64,000 nt of DNA from Bifidobacterium catenulatum PV20-2 (GCF_000800455.1 NZ_CP007456.1:124001-188000); one strand, 5' to 3'; shown: positions 9,092 to 18,893, numbered from the stretch's first letter. The notes: generated by a model from the sequence alone, not told the origin. Numbers and translations: made by a program.

Positions 9092-10549
9092 TCAGTTCTT
9101 CGGATAGCGGTAGTTGTGTGGCAGTTGCGTGGTGAGCTGCGGGTCGAGGCCGAGTTCCTTCAACTGCCGGTCGATCTCACGTCGGGCGCGTTCCACAAGT
9201 TCGGCCCGATGCTCGTCGCCGTGCCCATGCGCTTCCAGTGCGTCCAACGTTTCCGCCATACGCTTGAGCCGGTCCTGATGGTGCAGCAGCGCACGCACCT
9301 GCGCATGTTCGTGTACGATCGTCCGCCAATCGGATGGCGTGTGCGCAATCTCCCGAACCGCGGTGACCGGATGTACGTCGGCCACCTGATATGTGATCGA
9401 GCCAAGCAGCGGCATTAGGAATACCGTAATCGCGCCGGCTGCGACCAGTGTTGACGCGGTGTCGCTTTGCATGGTGCCGACCTTCACCGCCAACGACGTG
9501 ACGGCGACGATGATCGGCAGCGCGGTCGTGCAATACAGCGCTACGGTGACGCGATGATGCGATGACAGCGGATTCTCGCGTTTGTCGAGCGATAGCGCAA
9601 CGTATACGGGCACCGCGCGAATCAGCATGAGCATTACGATGAACGCGACGAGCAGCGCGGGCCGGCCTGCCACGGCGCGCACGTTGATCGCGGCGCCTGA
9701 TACCACGAAGAACACAGGAATAAGGAAGCCATAGCCGACGCCTTCCAGTTTCATTTCCAGTGACTTGCTGCCGTCGGGGATGATGTAGCGCAGGATAAAG
9801 CCTGCGGCGAACGCGCCGAGCACCGCGTCAAGTTCGAACAGTGCAGAAATGGTGACAAGGAAGATGAGCAGGAATGTGGTCAGTCGCATGAGCGTTTGCG
9901 ATGACGTGTTCGCATTTTCCGTAAGGAAATGGTACAGGCGATGGCCGGTTTTCAGTGCTTTCGTGGGTAGCATTGCGCACAGTAGGCAGATGACGAGGAA
10001 CGCTCCGAGCACGAGCATGGTCTGCCAGCCGGTTCGGGTGGATAGCAGGATGGCCATGGCAAGGATTGGGCCGAGTTCGCCCCACGTTCCGTATGAGATG
10101 ATGGCGTCGCCGATGGGGGTGCCTTCGAGGTTGCGTTCCTTGAGAATCGGCATGAGTGTGCCGAGAGCGGTGGTGGTAAGTGCGATTACCGTGGCGATGC
10201 CGTCGATGCCCTGCTTTGCGAAGAATGGAAGAAGGGTCACGACAAGTCCGGCGAGCCCCAAGGTGATGATCCATGTGACAAGGCCGACTTTGCCTTGATG
10301 TCCGGCGAGTCGTTTCGGATCGATTTCATAGCCGGCGAGCAGGAATAGGAACGCCATGCCGAGCTCGCTCAAGAGTTTCACAGCGTCGTTCACTTCGATT
10401 ACGCCCAGTCCGTACGGGCCGAGTGCGGCTCCGGCGACGAGCAGCAGCACGGTTTGTGGAATGAACCTTCCCGGAATCAGCTGCGCCACAATCGGGCTGA
10501 CGGCCGCCACCGCCATGATGATAGTCAATGAAACGAGCTCTTGCGTCAT
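9092..10549 (-). CDS. CPA2-family cation/proton antiporter (KefB-like)
   Basis: The 485-residue protein has an N-terminal Na+/H+ exchanger domain of about 12 membrane segments (residues 1-395). FLFLLAGYEID carries the family's membrane-embedded acidic region, and ALFELDAVLGAFAAG the second motif. A soluble His- and Glu-rich helical tail follows (residues 400-485), without a recognisable TrkA-N domain. It exchanges K+ or Na+ for protons and would support pH homeostasis in an acid-producing cell. The ribosome site before the start is weak. The downstream gene is convergent. Confidence 0.85.
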   Translation of the reverse strand: MTQELVSLTIIMAVAAVSPIVAQLIPGRFIPQTVLLLVAGAALGPYGLGVIEVNDAVKLLSELGMAFLFLLAGYEIDPKRLAGHQGKVGLVTWIITLGLAGLVVTLLPFFAKQGIDGIATVIALTTTALGTLMPILKERNLEGTPIGDAIISYGTWGELGPILAMAILLSTRTGWQTMLVLGAFLVICLLCAMLPTKALKTGHRLYHFLTENANTSSQTLMRLTTFLLIFLVTISALFELDAVLGAFAAGFILRYIIPDGSKSLEMKLEGVGYGFLIPVFFVVSGAAINVRAVAGRPALLVAFIVMLMLIRAVPVYVALSLDKRENPLSSHHRVTVALYCTTALPIIVAVTSLAVKVGTMQSDTASTLVAAGAITVFLMPLLGSITYQVADVHPVTAVREIAHTPSDWRTIVHEHAQVRALLHHQDRLKRMAETLDALEAHGHGDEHRAELVERARREIDRQLKELGLDPQLTTQLPHNYRYPKN

Positions 10550-10639
10550 GTTTCTAGCTTAGTGAGTCTGCATGACGGTGTTCAGAGACGTGATACCCCA
10601 TGATGTACCAAAAGGGTGCGCTAGGGCAAGGTTAAGTTT

Positions 10640-10672
10640 TTGTAAATTTTATGGGGGGGGGGGTAATTCTAT
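10640..10672 (+). promoter_or_regulatory. Candidate promoter with an 11-G tract upstream of the pilus genes
   Basis: A run of eleven G occupies 10653-10663. It is preceded by TTGTAA (10640-10645, a passable -35) and followed by TAATTCTAT (a weak -10). The tract is not in the reading frame of the HTH gene, because a stop at 10831 closes that frame. Length changes could therefore alter promoter spacing rather than a protein. Slipping G tracts in bifidobacterial pilus clusters are known; the promoter assignment here is my inference. Confidence 0.5.
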
Positions 10673-10845
10673 GAGCGTTACTACCTGTGGAAAATGGCGG
10701 AACTGTTTTGTTTTGAAGATGGAACTCCTTCTTTTCATTGGGGGAAAGGTGGGCTTTATTCGAGGGTTTTAACGAGGGTACCAATGGGGAAAGCTCCGAT
10801 ATGATTCTGAACCAAGCTGTTTAGGCAATATAGGGGGAGGGAAGA

Positions 10846-11337
10846 ATGGTTGATGGAAAATTCACCGCAAAGGAGCGCGCGTATTTGGCCAGTCTTCCCG
10901 CGGTGGAAAGCGTGAGCACGTCGCGTATTCGATATTCAGACCGTTTCCGAGTGGAAGCGATGTGCCGTTATAACGCCGGTGAATCACCGTCAGCCATTTT
11001 CCGTGAAGCGGGGCTTGATCCGAAACTGATCGGCTACAAGCGTGTGGAGCGGTGCATCGCGCGCTGGAAGCAGCAGGAACGTGATGAGCGTCGAAAGGGA
11101 AAAGGGCCCGCGAATCATTATCTGCAGGATGTCGAAGACGATTTATCGATCGCCGAACTGCAAGGGACTACGCGCGAAGAGGAGACGAATGATCTAACTG
11201 AAGCCGACGAATCGCAGAATATGGCGGCAAAGCTTGCGCAGGCGCAACTGACCATCAACAAATGCGACATGCTCATCGCCAAGCAAGCGTTGCGTATCGA
11301 CGAGCTGGAACGCGTGCTGCGGACGTTCATCCAGTGA
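10846..11337 (+). CDS. HTH protein of the pilus locus (copy 1)
   Basis: The 163-residue protein has an N-terminal helix-turn-helix-like region (residues 25-78) with RYNAGESPSAIFREAGLDP and LIGYKRVERCIARWK. Its C-terminal coiled-coil tail is KQALRIDELERVL. This resembles transposase OrfA-type helix-turn-helix proteins, but no transposase partner is present. A paralogue lies at the other end of the pilus island (18177). The start follows GGGGAGGGA. Its TGA overlaps the sortase start as TGATG, so the two are translationally coupled. A role in controlling pilus transcription is inferred from position only. Confidence 0.75.
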   Translation: MVDGKFTAKERAYLASLPAVESVSTSRIRYSDRFRVEAMCRYNAGESPSAIFREAGLDPKLIGYKRVERCIARWKQQERDERRKGKGPANHYLQDVEDDLSIAELQGTTREEETNDLTEADESQNMAAKLAQAQLTINKCDMLIAKQALRIDELERVLRTFIQ

Positions 11338-12350
11338 TGGACATGCGGCAACAGCAGACGGAGCGCTATCGGGAACCGTCTTTCGAAGAGGCGGTCGACA
11401 TTGCCGATGAGGTGCGGCAGTGGCGCAGGGATCGCAGGAAAGTCATTGCCATGCGGGTGGTTGCGGCGCTGTTGATCATTCTTGCGATAGGCATCGGCGG
11501 GTTTCCTACGTTTCTGCAGTATCAGTCGGCGCGGGAGCTACGGAATACGTCGGATCGGTCCGCGCAGGCGGTCGCCGGCTGGCCTTACCCCCAGGCTGAT
11601 GAGGCGTTTGCCGCGGCCAAAGCGTATAACAGGCGGCTTGCGGCTTCGGGGCAGCCGATTCTCGGCGAGACTCAAGACCCGTTCTCCCAAGTGCAGGGCG
11701 GTTCGCAGTCCAGTGAATCAGGTGCTGCAGAATCAAATAGCGCCAGTGCAAAGGATGCGGAATATCAAAGTTTGCTCGATTCGGGCAGCGGCGTGATGGG
11801 CACTATCCGCATTCCGAAGATTTCCGCACGTCTGCCGATCTACCATGGCACGTCGCAGTCGGCGCTCGCTTCCGGCGCGGGCCACCTGTATGGCAGCAGC
11901 CTGCCAGTGGGCGGGCGGAGCACGCATGCGGTGATCACCGGCCACCGTGGGCTGGTCGAGGCGATGATGTTCACGCGCTTGGATGAGATGCGCGTCGGCG
12001 ACTACTTCTACATCGAAGTGATGGGCCGTACGCTCGGCTACAAGGTGGATCGCATTTCGGTGATCGAACCGAATGACACCTCGAAGCTGAAGATTGTGCC
12101 CGGCGAGGACCGGGTGACGTTGATGACCTGCACGCCGTACGGGGTGAACACCCACCGGTTGCTGGTTTCGGCGGTGCGTTCCGCGATTCCTGGAGTGGTT
12201 CCCGAGGAACGGAATGCGGCAAAGGACGCGCGATTGATTGCGATTGCGGTGTCGGCTGGCGTGCTCGTGTCGGGGATGCTGCTTGCCTGGCTGCGTAGAC
12301 GGCCGTGGCATATTCGCAGACATGCGGCTTGGTGGCCGAAACGTGGCTAG
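11337..12350 (+). CDS. Class C (pilin-polymerising) sortase
   Basis: The 337-residue membrane protein has one membrane segment near residues 38-62, a lid-like DPF motif, a catalytic domain and a C-terminal membrane helix (about 305-325), the class C layout. The active site is ITGHRGL (His) and TLMTCTPYG with Cys265; an Arg follows in NTHRLLV. It cleaves LPxTG-type signals after Thr and joins pilin subunits through an internal Lys. The start at 11337 overlaps the upstream stop. The 306 bases downstream, before the tip gene, hold no further gene; they should contain the pilin promoter (an AT-rich TGTATATATCC at about 12519). Confidence 0.92.
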   Translation: MDMRQQQTERYREPSFEEAVDIADEVRQWRRDRRKVIAMRVVAALLIILAIGIGGFPTFLQYQSARELRNTSDRSAQAVAGWPYPQADEAFAAAKAYNRRLAASGQPILGETQDPFSQVQGGSQSSESGAAESNSASAKDAEYQSLLDSGSGVMGTIRIPKISARLPIYHGTSQSALASGAGHLYGSSLPVGGRSTHAVITGHRGLVEAMMFTRLDEMRVGDYFYIEVMGRTLGYKVDRISVIEPNDTSKLKIVPGEDRVTLMTCTPYGVNTHRLLVSAVRSAIPGVVPEERNAAKDARLIAIAVSAGVLVSGMLLAWLRRRPWHIRRHAAWWPKRG

Positions 12351-12656
12351 CTGTTGCGTTGGCATGCTGCGGTGACATCCGTACGGTTACGGACATGTGA
12401 ATAATGTTGCCCCGTCGTACGTCGTGCTTATGTGAATTTCGGGTAGCGTAGATAGCTGGAAACGTTGTTATCACTTGGTTTCGAGGCTATTTCATACCCC
12501 CGAATCTCCCGCGCTTAGGGTGTATATATCCATTCCCTTTTCCTTTTATTGTTCAAAATTGGAGCGCTGGAAGTGTATCCGCGTCGGCTGGATGCGTGAC
12601 TGGTGATGAAGATGTGAATCGTGCACATGCACACGGTGCGTAAGGGGAGGTAGCAG

Positions 12657-15600
12657 ATGAGGCATGCGCGAATACAACAGGCAAAGCCCGAGAGGTGCTT
12701 TGCTGAACGAATAGTCGCCGTCATCATTGCGATTGCCATGCTCGGCGGCATGGGCTACGCCACCACTTCCGCCGCGATGGCGGATAATGCCGAACAGACC
12801 CCGGAGCAGCAGGCCGGCATCAGCCTGGGATTGCATGATTACGATCGTTATACCATCAATAAGAATCATACGTTGCAATTCAAGAACGTTGGCAATCCAG
12901 GAACGTATAACGGATATGTCGGTGGTGGCAATGGCGCATACACCGGTATTGTGAATAAAACCCTGATAAATGGCTATCCGACCATGGCGGCTGATAAGGG
13001 ATCAGAATCATTGGACTATCTCTTTGGCGGGAAGCCTGATGATAAAGCCGTCACCAACTACAAGCCGACTGGCGGACTGCTGACATTGGACAAGGATGGG
13101 TATTATGGTTTCGACGCCGATTCCCAGAATGCTACATATGACAAGGCATCGAGCAAGTTCACGCTGAGCGACCGGCAGTGTACGAGCCATTCTGATACTC
13201 CTTGCTTCGCTCCATTTGGAGGCGATACTGAGCATAATAAATATTCTTTCGGCATGAATCTTGGCGCCGAGTTCTACATGCCGGAAGACGGCAAGGTCAA
13301 CAATCAGGACATGGTGTTCGACTTTACCGGCGACGATGATGTGTGGGTGTTCATCGATGGTGTGCTGGTGCTTGATTTGGGTGGTATCCATCAGGCGTTG
13401 GATGGCAGCATCAATTTCTCCACCGGCGAGATCAAGTACGACAAGAAGCAGAGTCATGGAGACACTCCTGCCGGAACAATCACCCAGGCATTTAAAAACG
13501 CGGGAAAGACGTGGGATCCCGTGGCGTATAAGACACATCATCTGAGCTTCTTCTATCTGGAACGCGGCGACGGCGGTTCCAACTGCAAGATCAAGTTCAA
13601 TCTGCCGGTGAAGCCGTCCAAGGCCATCGATATCGAGAAGGAAACCCTAGGCACCATCGACGCGAACGAAAAGTTCCAATTCCAGCTGTTCGTCAACGGT
13701 TCCTCAACCCCGTACCAGGGCAAATACAGCGTGTACAATGTGTACACCAATCAGGTCATTCAGTCCGATGCGCAGACCGGAAACAACGGTGTGATAATGC
13801 TGGCCAAGGGACAATTTGCCCGCGTGCAATCCGACAATTTCACTGATGGCACCATGTACAAGGTGCGGGAGCTGAACTCTAGCGACTACACTGTGTCCGC
13901 GAACGGTTCCCCAATGACGCAGCAGGGTAGCGGCGATAGTGCATACGCCGAAACCGGCTTGTTCACCGTGGGCGAGACGAGTCATGTAACCATCGTGAAT
14001 TCCAATGTGAAGCCGTCGAACAACAAGAGCATCGTGAAAACCGATGGCGGAAAAGGTGATGAGTACACGCTGTATCTGACCGCATCCGGCGATAGCACCT
14101 CATCCACGGTCACCACTGCCACACCGGCCGACATTGTGCTGGTCATGGACAAGTCCGGCAGTATGAAGGAAGACAACCGCGACACCAATGCGCGGAACGC
14201 GGTCGAGACTCTCGCCAATAAACTGCTGACTGACAAGAATTCAAAGTTGCCGACTGATCAACAGGTGCAGATGGCGGTGGTGACATTCAGCACTAACGCT
14301 GCTATCAAGCAGAATTTCACCACAGACGTCTCGAGAATCAACAGCGCCGTGGAGGGTAACCCCGAGGGCGGCACCAACTGGGAGGCCGCGCTCAAGCAGG
14401 CAAACGATCTACAAGGTCGCCCTGGTGTGAAGAAGCACATCATCTTCCTGTCGGATGGCGATCCGACGTACCGTATATCCGATTACCCGATTGGGTGCGG
14501 TGGATGGGGGAATAGATGCAATCCTGACGATAGCTGGCAAACCACGCCGAAAGGTGTGCATGGTGCAGGTAGCAGTGATAGGAAAGGTTATAACTATGCT
14601 GCCGCCTTGGCTGAAGCTAACAGGCGTGACGATGCTGCACTCTATGTGGTGAAGACTTCCACTGATGCGAAGAAGATGGCTGATTTCGCCGATCAAGCCG
14701 GTGCAGTGGACGGCAAGGAATTTGACGGCACGAACGCTGAGAATCTGACGAAAGCATTCGACCAGATTTATTCCACCATTACCTCTTCTGCGAAGATCAA
14801 GGTCTTCTCCATCACCGACACCTTGTCCCAGTGGGTGGATCCGGTCGAGTTCGCAAATGCAGCCAACGATGCCGACATCACGCAATATGTGACGGTGAAG
14901 AACGGCAGTACTACCATGTCGACGAGCGAATACAAGGCCACATACAGCGTCGACAGTCCCGACCATCGCACCGTGACGGTGACGTTCAACGGTACTGACG
15001 GTACTGATGGCATCGTCGCAGAAAAGACTGATGTCATCGACGTTTCCTTCAAAGTCAAGCCAAGCGATGCCGCATATATCAACCATGCGAGCAACGACTA
15101 TCCGGATAAGGGAGACGCGAATACGGGAGACGCATCCGCTGGGCAGCAAGGCTACTATTCCAACAAGGATGCGAAGCTGAACTATTGCGTGCTCACCGAG
15201 GTCAACGGCGTGGAATCCTGCGAAAGGACCGAAGCCGAATATCCGCGTCCTGTGGTGCAGGTGAAGCTTGGCAAGATCATCATCACCAAGCAATGGAAGG
15301 GCAGCGGTGAGCATGCCGATTCCGTGACGGTGCAATTGCAGCGCAAGGCAATCAGTGCGACTACTGATGCGGAGAACGTCGGTAATCCGATCACGCTGAA
15401 CGCCACCAACAATTGGACCACAACGGTCGATAAGCTGGTGCCCGGCTACACGTATTCCGTGGTGGAAACCACCGGCGATGACCGATATGACGTCACCTAT
15501 ACGGGTAACAATGTCGACTTGACCAAGCAGATGGTGTGGTCTTCCAATGCCGATGCGGGAACATTGAATGCGACCATCATCAACACGCTGAAGCCGGTAT

Positions 15601-16163
15601 CACTAAGCAACTCAATTTCGGTGAAGAAGAATCTGACCGGTCGTGAGTGGAAGGATTCCGACCAGTTCAGCTTCACGTTGAAGGCGGAAAACAATGCTCC
15701 GTTGCCGGTCAGCTGCAAGGATCAGCAGTCATGCACGGTTACGGTAAAGCATGATTCGACCGGCCATACCGTGTCCTTCGGCGGTATCACCTACAACGCC
15801 GGTAACGCCGAATACACGTACTACGTGACGGAAAACTCGGGAAAAATCACTGCACTGCACTACTCGCAGGCGAAGTACAAGGTCGTGGTGACTGTGAGCA
15901 AAAACACTGCCGGTGCGTGGACGACTTCCGTAACGTCCGTGACCAAGGTGCAGGACGACAACGGCAAGACGATTTCCGAATCGCAGAGTGACAGTACGCA
16001 ACCGGTCGCTTTCACCAACCACTACATCGCAGTGTCGGCGCTGCCGTTGACGGGCGGGATGACGGATCGTCAGTGGCTGTTCGTCGGCGGTGTGGTCGGC
16101 GGGCTTGCGGTGCTGCTCATCGGCGCTGCCGGTGTGTGGAACAGCAAGAAGCGACTCGTCTGA
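12657..16163 (+). CDS. Giant pilus tip adhesin with fibro-slime, VWA and Cna_B-like domains, LPLTG anchor
   Basis: This 1168-residue secreted protein starts with a signal peptide (hydrophobic core IVAVIIAIAMLGGMGYA). Residues 95-325 form a fibro-slime/PA14-like domain (DDDVWVFIDGVLVLDLGGIH near 226). A VWA domain with a MIDAS motif DKSGS begins at Asp498 and runs to about 720. Cna_B-type and FctA-like domains follow (about 870-1110). The sortase signal LPLTG is at 1129-1133, then a hydrophobic helix and a KKRLV tail. The protein would sit at the pilus tip and bind host or glycan surfaces. The start follows GGGGAGGTAG. It is transcribed with the sortase and major pilin. The ligand is unknown. 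Confidence 0.9.
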   Translation: MRHARIQQAKPERCFAERIVAVIIAIAMLGGMGYATTSAAMADNAEQTPEQQAGISLGLHDYDRYTINKNHTLQFKNVGNPGTYNGYVGGGNGAYTGIVNKTLINGYPTMAADKGSESLDYLFGGKPDDKAVTNYKPTGGLLTLDKDGYYGFDADSQNATYDKASSKFTLSDRQCTSHSDTPCFAPFGGDTEHNKYSFGMNLGAEFYMPEDGKVNNQDMVFDFTGDDDVWVFIDGVLVLDLGGIHQALDGSINFSTGEIKYDKKQSHGDTPAGTITQAFKNAGKTWDPVAYKTHHLSFFYLERGDGGSNCKIKFNLPVKPSKAIDIEKETLGTIDANEKFQFQLFVNGSSTPYQGKYSVYNVYTNQVIQSDAQTGNNGVIMLAKGQFARVQSDNFTDGTMYKVRELNSSDYTVSANGSPMTQQGSGDSAYAETGLFTVGETSHVTIVNSNVKPSNNKSIVKTDGGKGDEYTLYLTASGDSTSSTVTTATPADIVLVMDKSGSMKEDNRDTNARNAVETLANKLLTDKNSKLPTDQQVQMAVVTFSTNAAIKQNFTTDVSRINSAVEGNPEGGTNWEAALKQANDLQGRPGVKKHIIFLSDGDPTYRISDYPIGCGGWGNRCNPDDSWQTTPKGVHGAGSSDRKGYNYAAALAEANRRDDAALYVVKTSTDAKKMADFADQAGAVDGKEFDGTNAENLTKAFDQIYSTITSSAKIKVFSITDTLSQWVDPVEFANAANDADITQYVTVKNGSTTMSTSEYKATYSVDSPDHRTVTVTFNGTDGTDGIVAEKTDVIDVSFKVKPSDAAYINHASNDYPDKGDANTGDASAGQQGYYSNKDAKLNYCVLTEVNGVESCERTEAEYPRPVVQVKLGKIIITKQWKGSGEHADSVTVQLQRKAISATTDAENVGNPITLNATNNWTTTVDKLVPGYTYSVVETTGDDRYDVTYTGNNVDLTKQMVWSSNADAGTLNATIINTLKPVSLSNSISVKKNLTGREWKDSDQFSFTLKAENNAPLPVSCKDQQSCTVTVKHDSTGHTVSFGGITYNAGNAEYTYYVTENSGKITALHYSQAKYKVVVTVSKNTAGAWTTSVTSVTKVQDDNGKTISESQSDSTQPVAFTNHYIAVSALPLTGGMTDRQWLFVGGVVGGLAVLLIGAAGVWNSKKRLV

Positions 16164-16176
16164 ATCGCTTGTACGG

Positions 16177-16267
16177 GGTCGGAACGTCTGCCAACTTAAA
16201 GGCGTTCCGACCGATAATCCAAGATTTGCGGATCGCGGGAGCAAGTTGGGTTCCCGCCTCCCGCGAT
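16177..16267 (+). other. Two hairpins between tip adhesin and major pilin genes
   Basis: Hairpin 1 pairs GGTCGGAACG (16177-16186) with CGTTCCGACC (16203-16212). Hairpin 2 pairs ATCGCGGGA (16232-16240) with TCCCGCGAT (16259-16267). Neither is followed by a U-run. They may stabilise or process the mRNA so that the major pilin is made in excess over the tip protein. Confidence 0.5.
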
Positions 16268-16309
16268 TGCAGAAACAAGTAATCAAACAATAAGGAAGAG
16301 AGGATTCTC

Positions 16310-17869
16310 ATGAAGATGAGGAAACTTTTCGCAGGCATCGCCGCAGCGGCGACGTTGCTGGGTGGCATGGCCCTGGGTGCAGCCAGCGCACAGGCCGATG
16401 ACACTCCTACAACGGTGACGACGAACGCGACGTTCACGTTCACTGCTGAAACCGCTGAACAGTTGACCAACGCCAATCTGAAAGCATACAAGATTGGCGA
16501 TTATGTCCAGTATGGTTCCGGTGCGGATGTTGCCTACGGTGTGGTGACGAATTCCGCCAATAAGAAGGCCGTTGACTCCGCGTTGACGGCAGCTGGCGTG
16601 CATGTTGCTGAGAATCAGGATAAGCTGGCTGCCGCTCTGAATACCGGTGCTCTGGATATTTCCGCAACGCGTCCGTGGAATTCTCCTGATAAAACCCGCA
16701 AGTTTGCCAATGCTTTGGAGAGCGAAAGCAAGTTGGTTGATGGCAAGTCGGTTACATTTGGTACTCCGACTGGCTCCGGTAAGAGCGGATACTCTGCTAC
16801 CGTGAGCCTGCCGGCTGGCATCTATGTGTTCATTGACTCTGCGGTCGCTACTGGCTCCGTGACCAAGGCAATCCCGATGATTGTCGCTTCCGGTACCGTT
16901 GACACTGCGAAGAAGGTTCTAGCCGATCCGGCTGCCGGTGCCACCGTGAACATGAAGAACACTAAGAACCCCGGAAAGACCAAGGAGGTCGATAAGGCTT
17001 CCGTTGCCATCGGCGACACTCTGACCTACACGCTGACCGGCATCATCGCGAATCCGGCTCCGACTGAGTTCAAGTTCACCGATAAGCCGGGCAAGGGACT
17101 GACCATCAAGGCCGGCACCTTCAAGTTCTACGCTGATGATGTCGAGATTTCCGCTAATGAGGTCGCTACTGACTTCACTGTTCCAACCTTCGATGTGACC
17201 GGTAGCGAGAATGCGTCCTTCGATGTGACCGTGAATGATCCGTCCAAGTATGCGGGCAAGACCATCAAGGTCACCTTCAGCGCAATGATCAATGATGAGG
17301 CTTCCGTCACCGATGGTGTGGTCAACAAGCTTGACAATTACGGCACCGATGTTGAGGCCAAGACTGGGTTTGTCGGATTCGACTTCACCAAGGTCGATCC
17401 GGACGGCAAGGGCATCGAGAACGTCACCTTCCAAGTGAAGGATGGTGGCACCGTGCTGTATTTCGTGAAGCAGGAAGATGGTTCTTACAAGAAGGCTGCT
17501 TCCGCCACTACCTCGGGCGCAACGGCCGATGTTAAGACTAACGGCATGGGCAAACTGAGCTTCACCGGTCTTGATGCCGCCAAGACCTACACCGTTACGG
17601 AAACTAATCGTGCTAGCGACGTCTACCTTGACATCAAGCCGAGCTTTACCGTGTCCTTCAAAAATGGCACAGCTGTTCTGTCTAGGACCGCCACTTCCGA
17701 TCCGTGGGGCTTGGTCAACACCACTGCCCGGACCGTGAAGAACGTGAAGTCCATCACCCAGCTGCCGCTTACCGGTGCTGCGGGCACGACCCTCTTCACC
17801 GTCGTGGCTCTGCTTGTGGCAGGCGTCGGTGTGACCGTTGCGGTTAAGAGCCGTCAGCGCATGCACTAA
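16310..17869 (+). CDS. Major pilin (isopeptide-forming fimbrial subunit), LPLTG anchor
   Basis: The 519-residue precursor has a clear signal peptide ending near ASAQA (residue 28). Ig-like pilin domains follow, the middle one in the D2-type isopeptide style (IGDTLTYTLTGII). The last domain has an E-box-like YTVTETN. The sorting signal LPLTG is at 485-489, followed by a membrane helix and an SRQRMH tail. A Lys-rich segment (KNTKNPGKTKEV) lies where the YPKN pilin motif usually is and probably supplies the polymerising Lys. The start follows AAGGAAGAGAGG. A strong terminator ends the operon at 17931. No third (basal) pilin gene is present. Confidence 0.9.
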   Translation: MKMRKLFAGIAAAATLLGGMALGAASAQADDTPTTVTTNATFTFTAETAEQLTNANLKAYKIGDYVQYGSGADVAYGVVTNSANKKAVDSALTAAGVHVAENQDKLAAALNTGALDISATRPWNSPDKTRKFANALESESKLVDGKSVTFGTPTGSGKSGYSATVSLPAGIYVFIDSAVATGSVTKAIPMIVASGTVDTAKKVLADPAAGATVNMKNTKNPGKTKEVDKASVAIGDTLTYTLTGIIANPAPTEFKFTDKPGKGLTIKAGTFKFYADDVEISANEVATDFTVPTFDVTGSENASFDVTVNDPSKYAGKTIKVTFSAMINDEASVTDGVVNKLDNYGTDVEAKTGFVGFDFTKVDPDGKGIENVTFQVKDGGTVLYFVKQEDGSYKKAASATTSGATADVKTNGMGKLSFTGLDAAKTYTVTETNRASDVYLDIKPSFTVSFKNGTAVLSRTATSDPWGLVNTTARTVKNVKSITQLPLTGAAGTTLFTVVALLVAGVGVTVAVKSRQRMH

Positions 17870-17901
17870 ACCAGCAAGGCGGTAACGTCAAAAGCTATGC
17901 A

Positions 17902-17931
17902 GGGGCCAATCCAACCGGGTTGGCCCCTTTT
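17902..17931 (+). terminator. Pilus operon terminator
   Basis: GGGGCCAA (17902-17909) pairs with TTGGCCCC (17920-17927), followed by TTTT. Confidence 0.85.
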
Positions 17932-18176
17932 GCGTGCGCCCGTGACCCGACTGTCCTACGGTCCGACCCGGCCCCGCGGGAACTTCTGTGGGGTGTCATC
18001 CGCATCGGATGAGGATGTTTTTCGAGGGGATAGTGCGGGTTGGTGCGACGTGTTGCAACAAGCTGAACCGTGGGCGCAAGGCGGCCGCAGACGGTCTCCG
18101 AAGAGAGGGGAAAAACGGGGGCGTCGTACGGCAGGCGGGCCATAGAATCACAAAGCATATCCATGAGAAGCGGGCA

Positions 18177-18842
18177 ATGGAGACACAGGACGGGGGAGGT
18201 ATTGCCGTGCGTGGCGGCGGAGTATTCAGCGACGAGGAGATTCAGTTGTTGCGGGGATTACCGGCGGTGGCGAATGTGACGCGTAATCGTATCACCTATT
18301 CCGACGCTTTCAAGCAGGTGTGCACCATCCGATATCTTGCGGGGGAATCTCCGACCAAAATCTTTCGTGAGGCGGGATTGCCGCCGGAACTGATTGGGTA
18401 CAAGCGTATAGAACGAAGTGTGGCGCGTTGGAAAGCTGCCGTCCTCAAATCCGTGAATGGTAGCAGTAACATGAGTAACGGCGAAATCATTACGGAACTC
18501 GTCAACCTGTATGTTCATGCGGTGACGCGCAAGGAGAAACTCGACGACATCGCAGGAATCGTCAATCCCGATAAGGCAAATATTGGAAATGCTCCGCATC
18601 CGCTGGACGGGGCGAACGTGTCGGGTAGGGGATGTATACCCGCTGACGTGCCCGTCCCATCCGGTACGGCTGCCATCGCCGTGCCGCCTGCACCTCTCAG
18701 TGCGGACAACGGTCTTGACAGCGAGACGGCGCTTGTCATCATCAAGCAGCAGGCCCGCCGCATCGACGAGCTGGAACGTGCCAATGCTTCCTTGCTCGAC
18801 AAGCTCAACAAGGCGATCCCATCCCCGACCGTTGACAACTAA
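18177..18842 (+). CDS. HTH protein of the pilus locus (copy 2)
   Basis: The 221-residue protein is a paralogue of the HTH protein at 10846. Its shared core is RYLAGESPTKIFREAGLPP then LIGYKRIERSVARWK, and it has the same coiled-coil ending (RRIDELERANASLL). Between the two parts it has a longer, divergent middle with a Pro/Ala-rich linker. I chose the ATG at 18177 (METQDGGG) because a GAGAAG ribosome site precedes it; the frame is open further upstream but that part has no protein-like similarity. It follows the pilus terminator, so it has its own promoter in the 17932-18176 gap. Function is inferred from its place beside the pilus genes. Confidence 0.7.
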   Translation: METQDGGGIAVRGGGVFSDEEIQLLRGLPAVANVTRNRITYSDAFKQVCTIRYLAGESPTKIFREAGLPPELIGYKRIERSVARWKAAVLKSVNGSSNMSNGEIITELVNLYVHAVTRKEKLDDIAGIVNPDKANIGNAPHPLDGANVSGRGCIPADVPVPSGTAAIAVPPAPLSADNGLDSETALVIIKQQARRIDELERANASLLDKLNKAIPSPTVDN

Positions 18843-18893
18843 AACCATTCGTCTGCTTGATTGACATGTGGAGTTTCGGGCAGGCTACCCCGC

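Noticed and set aside
10572..10772. Small protein-coding frame across the G11 tract
   Set aside because: Its composition is not protein-like, no ribosome site precedes it, and it ends before the HTH gene.
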